Assembly (NCBI RefSeq): GCF_963976135.1
Contig: NZ_CAXBKN010000051.1
Coordinates: forward strand, 1-21,702
Length of the DNA: 21,702 bases
Direction of reading: 5' to 3'
From: Maricaulis sp963976135
GTDB taxonomy: Bacteria > Pseudomonadota > Alphaproteobacteria > Caulobacterales > Maricaulaceae
Part shown: positions 15,187 to 21,702 of the stretch, one piece after another
How positions within the stretch are numbered: the first letter of the stretch is position 1
Layout of the letters: every line of letters begins with the position of its first letter
Notes under the pieces: generated by a model
The model's input: the letters and a program-made list of their open reading frames with translations, nothing else
Database searches by the model: none
What the model was told of the DNA's origin: nothing
Made by a program: the position numbers and the translations under genes

Positions 15187-15806
15187 GCCCGGAAACCCTG
15201 CTGCTGTTCGCTGGCGCCCTGCTAATTCTGTTCGTGACGCCCGGACCCGGCATTGCGGCGATGATTGCGCGCACGCTTGATGCCGGACCCTGGTATGCGG
15301 CGATGTACGGGGCGGGCATTCTGACCGGCGATATTTTCTGGTTCACGCTGGCGGTCACGGGGCTTTCTGCGGTCGCGCAGCAACTCGAGGCGGTGTGGCT
15401 GGCGGCCAAACTGGTCGGGGCCGGCTATCTGTTGTGGATGGCAGGAAGCGCCTATTGGAGCGCCTGGACCGGGGCGCGGCCCAAACCGGTTTTCGCCGCA
15501 GGTTCAAGGCGCGGATGGGCCGGAACCTATCTGGCCGGTCTGGCAATGCCATTGTCCAATCCGAAGCCGATCATCTTCTACCTCACACTGGTGCCCGCCT
15601 TCATCCCGCTGGAGGCGATCACGCCCCCGGTTTATGCTCTCATGCTGTTGATCATGCTGGCACTCGCTGTCCCAACCGCCGGGGCCTATATTGGAGCCGC
15701 CCACAAGGCCCGTGACTGGCTGAAAACCCCCGCTGTCCGGCGAGGTGCCGACATTCTGACCGGCAGCGTGATGCTGGCAATCGCGGTCGTGCTTCTGTTG
15801 CGCTGA
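15183..15806 (+). CDS. LysE/RhtB-family exporter
   Basis: Inner-membrane exporter of the LysE/RhtB family, which exports amino acids and related small molecules; the substrate is not evident. It has 207 residues, the usual length, with about six hydrophobic segments. Recognisable features: MSPETLLLFAGALLILFVTP with GPG after it (the family N-terminal TPGP motif), LVGAGYLLWMAGSAYW in the middle, and AMPLSNPKPIIFYLTLVPAF, the conserved NPK segment. ATG at 15183 overlaps the tetR stop by 4 bases. Open sequence upstream of it in this frame is a shadow of tetR. gyrB starts 62 bp downstream from its own promoter region. Confidence 0.92.
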   Translation: MSPETLLLFAGALLILFVTPGPGIAAMIARTLDAGPWYAAMYGAGILTGDIFWFTLAVTGLSAVAQQLEAVWLAAKLVGAGYLLWMAGSAYWSAWTGARPKPVFAAGSRRGWAGTYLAGLAMPLSNPKPIIFYLTLVPAFIPLEAITPPVYALMLLIMLALAVPTAGAYIGAAHKARDWLKTPAVRRGADILTGSVMLAIAVVLLLR

Positions 15807-15815
15807 CGGAAGACT

Positions 15816-15835
15816 CACGCGTGCGCGCGCGTATG
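15816..15835. other. 20-bp alternating pyrimidine-purine tract upstream of gyrB
   Basis: From C15816 to G15835 every base alternates pyrimidine-purine, mostly CG/CA/TG steps with a GCGCGCGC core. Such tracts can adopt Z-DNA under negative supercoiling. It abuts the predicted -35 of gyrB. Confidence 0.6.
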
Positions 15836-15862
15836 GCCACAGGACTCCGTGTGCGGTAGAAT
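15834..15862 (+). promoter_or_regulatory. Predicted gyrB promoter, possibly giving a leaderless mRNA
   Basis: TGGCCA (15834-15839), a 17-base spacer and TAGAAT (15857-15862). The expected start point is 7 bases past the -10, at or next to the A of the gyrB ATG (15869). No ribosome binding site precedes that ATG, which fits leaderless translation, frequent in Caulobacter relatives. Confidence 0.5.
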
Positions 15863-15868
15863 CACACC

Positions 15869-18268
<2,400 letters not shown>

Positions 18269-18282
18269 TCCGGTCGGGTGTC

Positions 18283-18372
18283 GCCTTGATTGCCTGCCGG
18301 ATTGCCGTTGGCTCGCTGCTTGTCTGCCGTTGGCATGGCGTAGCTCTGCCCTTGATTGCCCCCTTGATTGCC
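18283..18372. repeat. CCCTTGATTGCC short repeats after gyrB
   Basis: Two exact tandem 12-mers, CCCTTGATTGCC, at 18349-18360 and 18361-18372. A third copy with one change (GCCTTGATTGCC) is at 18283-18294 and a partial GGATTGCC lies near 18299. They lie in the 135-bp convergent gap between gyrB and the next gene; no T run or strong hairpin marks a terminator. Confidence 0.7.
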
Positions 18373-18403
18373 CCCTCGCTTGCGGCCGGGGGCAGGCGCT
18401 GTC

Positions 18404-19075
18404 TCAATCATGCCTGCGGGCGCGGATTCCGCCGTGATCGCCTCTGAATACGGCATTCAACTGCACCGCCGCCGAGCCAGCATCGCGACAGGCCGTTATC
18501 GCCAGCCCCGGGGCCGGCTCGAGCTGGATGGCATCATCGATTTCGCCCGCCGCGGTAACATGCCAGGCGCCGCCGACGAAATCTGCAGGCCCGGCCGTGA
18601 TCACGAGAACCCCGTCCTGCGTGGCAGCGTGTAATGGGTTCATTGGTGCCCGGAAGCCCCGGATCGCGATCTCGCCGCCGGGCAGTGCGGCGCTCTCATA
18701 ATATTCCAGCCAGTCGACGCCTTCGACACGGGAATGGCGGAATTCGCTATCGCCGGTCTCGAGCCGTGTGCGTCCATGGCACAGGGCGAAGACTTCGAGG
18801 ATGGGAATGCCCCAGGACAGCTGGTCTGCGAGCACCGCTTCAAACCCGCTCACCGGCCCCACCTCATCGGCATCTCCGCGCCGGATCCCCGGGTCTGCCG
18901 TCTCGGCACGCGCGGGCAGGCGATCCGGTCCGGCAGGGCTGAATTGCCCAGGCCGGGCAGGCGGCCAATACCCTTCGGCGCGCAACCAGCCGGAAACGGC
19001 AATCGCCAGCGCGCCCAGGGCAAGGGACCCGGCAATGCTCGCAAGCCCGCGCGCAAATTCGCTCTTGAGTGACAT
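18404..19075 (-). CDS. Hypothetical protein with N-terminal membrane anchor
   Basis: A 223-residue protein I do not recognise. Residues about 10-32 (LASIAGSLALGALAIAVSGW) form one hydrophobic helix, either an uncleaved anchor or a signal peptide, followed by a Pro/Arg-rich linker and a mixed domain (for example DWLEYYESAALPGGEIAIRG and DFVGGAWHVTAAGEIDD) likely outside the inner membrane. ATG at 19075 has GGAG about 8 bases upstream. It is the last gene of a minus-strand run after the sulfotransferase gene (69-bp gap) and faces gyrB. Coding is supported by the ribosome binding site and a plausible topology rather than by homology, so a wrong-frame call is possible. Confidence 0.6.
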   Translation of the reverse strand: MSLKSEFARGLASIAGSLALGALAIAVSGWLRAEGYWPPARPGQFSPAGPDRLPARAETADPGIRRGDADEVGPVSGFEAVLADQLSWGIPILEVFALCHGRTRLETGDSEFRHSRVEGVDWLEYYESAALPGGEIAIRGFRAPMNPLHAATQDGVLVITAGPADFVGGAWHVTAAGEIDDAIQLEPAPGLAITACRDAGSAAVQLNAVFRGDHGGIRARRHD

Positions 19076-19144
19076 GCCTGGTCTCCGTCCTGGCAGACAA
19101 TATTCAACTGTCGTGCCAGCAGGATGGGCCAGGCCAGAGACGGG

Positions 19145-20344
19145 TCAGGCCAGAGCGGCGCGATAGCCGGCCATGGTTTCCGGGCGGACGGTGCCACAGC
19201 CCTCCAGCGTGTCGCAGAAGCGTTGCAGCAAGTGGGCCCGCAAGTCCGCATCGAGGGGAATGCTGTCCGGATCGGAGTCCGGTGCGGCGGAGCGGATGGC
19301 ATCGAGCTGAGCGAGCGCTGCCGCATCGCCGAACTCGCCAATCTGACTGGCGGCGCCGCGAGCTCCGGTGCGCCATTCAAACAGAAGCGCGGTGCGTTCG
19401 CGTTTGACATGGCCGGGCACCGGCGCGAGTTCATCCCAGGCCCGGGTGATGATCTCGCATTGCCGCTTGAATCCGGTAAGGCCAGCCGGTCCGTTCACAT
19501 CGAACACGGCTTCGAGGGTCGCATCGCTGGCATGTTCGGCAAGACGGCGCGCTGCCCAGCGCCCGCCATTACGGAATTGCGCGATGAATTGCGTGCGGGC
19601 ATGGGCTGCAGGACCAGACAGGCCTTCGAGTTCCGCCCAGAGATCGGCGATCGCGCGCGTCTGCCGGTTGAGTCGGGCCAGCCAGGCCTGCCGGGCACCG
19701 AGCGACCGATTGGCGCGCCTGTCATCGGCCAGCACCGCATCGAGAATCGATTGCGCCGGCGCCGGTACGCCCAGCACCTCGGCATAGACCGACCAGAAAT
19801 GTTCCGGCTCATGGCGCATCTCATCGGCGGAGAGAAAGACGACCCGCTTGAAAAAGGTCCCGAAAATCGCCTGCAAACCCGCCAGATCGAGGACATGCTC
19901 GACCAGGCCCCGATGCAGTCTGATAAAGTCAGATCCGGTCTCGCTGCCGCCCTCCTTGAGTGTTTGCTCGCGGGCGGCGCGGATCCAGTCGACCGGATTG
20001 CGCACCATGAACAAGACCGTGTCGGACAGCGCGCAATTGCCGGCCAGGCTGGCCGCCATCCGCTGCAGTTCGGGCAGCAAGTATTGCCGGGCGGGGCGGT
20101 CAATGAAGCTCCAGCTCAAGGCCTCGGAACTGGCGATCAGGGTCTGGCCGGCCACGGCCTTCAAGCCGTGGTCGAGCTGAGGCAGCTTGCCGGTATGCCC
20201 GGCCACTGCGTATCGCCGCGCCGCCTGGCCCGCCGCGAGCAGGTTGACCGTCGCGCAGGCCGGGTCACGGCTCCAGACCTGTTGCAGGAAACTACTGCCG
20301 CATTTGCCGAGCCCGGCATGGATGAAGGCGGCTGGATTTGACAT
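19145..20344 (-). CDS. Sulfotransferase-family protein
   Basis: Predicted PAPS-dependent sulfotransferase, 399 residues, cytoplasmic. The N-terminus FIHAGLGKCGSSFLQ (7-21) matches the 5'-phosphosulfate-binding P-loop-like segment (GxGKxGSS/T type). VLFMVRNPVDWIRAAREQ (110-127) matches the 3'-phosphate-binding segment with Arg115, although the usual Ser eight residues later is Ala123. No membrane helix is apparent. The acceptor is unknown; bacterial relatives modify polysaccharides, lipids or small molecules. A 405-residue open frame lies antisense over almost the whole gene, but only this strand shows family motifs. ATG at 20344 lacks a strong ribosome binding site. Neighbours on both sides are unrecognised proteins. 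Confidence 0.8.
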   Translation of the reverse strand: MSNPAAFIHAGLGKCGSSFLQQVWSRDPACATVNLLAAGQAARRYAVAGHTGKLPQLDHGLKAVAGQTLIASSEALSWSFIDRPARQYLLPELQRMAASLAGNCALSDTVLFMVRNPVDWIRAAREQTLKEGGSETGSDFIRLHRGLVEHVLDLAGLQAIFGTFFKRVVFLSADEMRHEPEHFWSVYAEVLGVPAPAQSILDAVLADDRRANRSLGARQAWLARLNRQTRAIADLWAELEGLSGPAAHARTQFIAQFRNGGRWAARRLAEHASDATLEAVFDVNGPAGLTGFKRQCEIITRAWDELAPVPGHVKRERTALLFEWRTGARGAASQIGEFGDAAALAQLDAIRSAAPDSDPDSIPLDADLRAHLLQRFCDTLEGCGTVRPETMAGYRAALA

Positions 20345-20398
20345 GGAGGGGCTCGGCGAGTGGCGTGGCCGGCAGGGTGGGGTGGTTCGCGGGCGGGA

Positions 20399-20764
20399 TC
20401 AATCGCCGGGAGGCGCGTCGCCCGGATCCGGCTTCGGCTCAACCGGCCAGACCGGCCCCCAGGGTGGGATCCACATCCCGTCCCTGCGCTCCAGCCACAG
20501 GGTCATATCCTCCCGGACATGTCCGGGAGCGAAGGTCCATTGCTGAATGGCGGCCTCGATGGCCACGGCGGTGTCGTAATCGGTGATGTTGGCGTGGACG
20601 CCATAGGGATAGCCCTGGCGCGATACCGAGAACACTACAGGCACACCGCCCTCCGGCAGGACTTGATCCGCGGTCGTCACCGGCGCGATGAAGTGGCACG
20701 GCCAGCGATCATCGCTCCAGCAGGGTTCGTCGAGAATCAAAGCGAGGGCAGCGATGAGGATCAT
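20399..20764 (-). CDS. Small exported protein with TonB C-terminus-like pattern
   Basis: A 121-residue protein. Its first 11 residues (MILIAALALIL) are hydrophobic, a short signal-like segment without a basic start. The middle, PVVFSVSRQGYPYGVHANIT, then AIEAAIQQWTFAPG, follows the strand-helix-strand pattern of TonB C-terminal domains (VxFxVxxxG ... AAxxWxFxP). The tail is Pro/Asp-rich. Four cysteine/tryptophan-rich residues near the start (CWSDDRWPC) could form a disulfide outside the cytoplasm. There is no TonB transmembrane/proline-spacer architecture, so it is not TonB itself. It ends 54 bp before the sulfotransferase gene and starts 45 bp after the downstream CPBP gene's stop; co-transcription is plausible. 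Function unknown. Confidence 0.6.
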   Translation of the reverse strand: MILIAALALILDEPCWSDDRWPCHFIAPVTTADQVLPEGGVPVVFSVSRQGYPYGVHANITDYDTAVAIEAAIQQWTFAPGHVREDMTLWLERRDGMWIPPWGPVWPVEPKPDPGDAPPGD

Positions 20765-20799
20765 GCCGTCATCAAAGCCGCGAAATGTGCCGCTGGCAA

Positions 20800-20822
20800 G
20801 GAGGGGCCCCTAAAGCCCCTCC
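20800..20822 (-). terminator. Hairpin at the end of the right-hand CPBP gene
   Basis: GGAGGGGC (20800-20807) pairs perfectly with GCCCCTCC (20815-20822) across a 7-base loop, overlapping the CPBP stop codon. On the minus strand it is followed by TTGCC, with no proper T run; weak terminator or mRNA-stabilising element. Confidence 0.4.
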
Positions 20823-21655
20823 GCCTTCGCCTTGCGCCAGAAAATCACCGCCAGCGCCGTGGTCACGGCCGGCATCATCAGCCCGTATTCGCCGGTCCAC
20901 AGGCTGGTCTGGCCGGTGTCGATGGTGAGCGGATTGAACAGCTTGTCGAAATAGACATTGTGGGCGGCGTGAAACATCACCGCCGGCCACAGGCTGCCGG
21001 ACTTGAAGGTGAAATAGGTCATGATCACCGACATGCCGGTAATCATCACGGTGAAGGCCGACATTTGCAGCCAGGCCTCGCCGCCGCCGTAAAACACCAC
21101 GATTGGCCAGTGCCAGAAGGCCCAGATGACGCCGCTGAACAGGGCGACAGCGCCAAACGGCATCACCTTGCGCAATTCCCAGACGAAGAAGCCGCGCCAG
21201 CCAATCTCCTCGCCGACAATCGTGCTCGCCGCGCGGATACAGCCAATCGTGCCGATCAACACCACCATCACGCCGATCAGCACCGGCGTGGAGACGTCCA
21301 GCCCGGTCTCGCCAGCCCATTCGGCCAGCGTCTCGGGATCGGGGAAGCCACCCAGTCCGAGCCCCCAGATCAGCCCATAGGCGATCGCGACATAGAGGAT
21401 CGGCATGGCAAAGGCGCCCAGATTGAAGCGCCATTTCCCCCATCCCCACGGCAGCGAGGACAGCTTGCGCCCCCGGATCGCCAGCGTCGCAAACGCCGCC
21501 AGCGCCGGACACCACATCAGCGGCCCGACATAGAGGCTGGTCGGATTGAGATTGACGATGGCGTAGTGAAACACGGCGCTCAGTGCCGTGACGATCACCA
21601 GGAAGATGGCAATCGTGTTCCAGGCCTTGCGGCGCTCGGTCGTGTCAGTGCTCAT
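20810..21655 (-). CDS. CPBP-family intramembrane metalloprotease (second copy)
   Basis: Polytopic membrane protein of 281 residues with about seven hydrophobic segments. CPBP motifs: TIVGEEIGWRGFFVWEL (EExxxR), SGVIWAFWHWP (FxxxH-type) and MFHAAHNVYFD (HxxxN). These are the three metal-site motifs of Rce1/Abi-type proteases. It differs clearly from the CPBP protein next to recF (different length, motif context and helix pattern), so it is not a recent duplicate. ATG at 21655 has AGGGA about 11 bases upstream. The substrate is unknown; relatives include prenyl-protein proteases and bacteriocin self-immunity proteins. Confidence 0.9.
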   Translation of the reverse strand: MSTDTTERRKAWNTIAIFLVIVTALSAVFHYAIVNLNPTSLYVGPLMWCPALAAFATLAIRGRKLSSLPWGWGKWRFNLGAFAMPILYVAIAYGLIWGLGLGGFPDPETLAEWAGETGLDVSTPVLIGVMVVLIGTIGCIRAASTIVGEEIGWRGFFVWELRKVMPFGAVALFSGVIWAFWHWPIVVFYGGGEAWLQMSAFTVMITGMSVIMTYFTFKSGSLWPAVMFHAAHNVYFDKLFNPLTIDTGQTSLWTGEYGLMMPAVTTALAVIFWRKAKAEGL

Positions 21656-21702
21656 GTCGCGTGTCCCTGCGCTGATGATCGCAGCGGTTTAGGCGCGGGG
21701 GC

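Noticed and set aside
19124..20341. 405-residue plus-strand open frame over the sulfotransferase gene
   Set aside because: No recognisable motifs; the minus strand carries both PAPS-binding segments.

Overview
The window is GC-rich, gene-dense chromosomal DNA from an alphaproteobacterium, most likely of the Caulobacterales/Maricaulales (stalked or Maricaulis-like bacteria). The call rests on the gene order mutM, enoyl-CoA hydratase, rpsT, dnaA with ubiE/ubiB/coaBC/dut on the other strand, on DnaA, GyrB, Fpg and UbiB sequence features, and on clusters of GANTC, the target of the cell-cycle methylase CcrM, in the dnaA and gyrB control regions. The species assignment is inference; no search was run.

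Left part (1-5864), mostly minus strand: cysK (cut by the left edge), dut, a coaBC pathway pair encoded as two overlapping genes (coaC and coaB) instead of the usual fused gene, a single-domain protoglobin, ubiB, and ubiE. One plus-strand gene of unknown function sits between ubiB and ubiE. Cysteine and CoA synthesis, dUTP removal and ubiquinone synthesis are thus grouped near the replication-initiator gene.

Centre (6086-9264), plus strand: mutM (base-excision repair), a secreted TraB/GumN-family protein, an enoyl-CoA hydratase, and rpsT with a good promoter upstream and a textbook terminator downstream. Then comes the only long non-coding stretch (9265-9738). It carries the terminator, an AT-rich patch, four GANTC sites and candidate dnaA promoters.

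Replication block (9739-18268), plus strand: dnaA, dnaN, recF (4-base overlap with dnaN) and gyrB. A three-gene accessory cassette separates recF from gyrB: a minus-strand CPBP membrane protease, and a TetR-type regulator with a LysE-type exporter (4-base overlap). An 18-bp palindrome in the CPBP/tetR divergent gap is a likely TetR operator. DnaA lacks the residues normally found at two ATP-related positions (sensor I Asp and arginine finger). The gyrB promoter region combines three GANTC sites, a 20-bp alternating purine-pyrimidine tract and a -10 element placed so that the mRNA may be leaderless.

Right part (18404-21655), minus strand: an unrecognised membrane-anchored protein, a sulfotransferase-family protein, a small exported protein with a TonB C-terminus-like pattern, and a second CPBP protease. 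These look like lineage-specific accessory genes.

I see no IS element, prophage, CRISPR array, tRNA or rRNA. I did not find a clear new multi-gene system; the best leads are the altered DnaA ATPase, the GANTC-dense dnaA and gyrB control regions, and the split coaBC.
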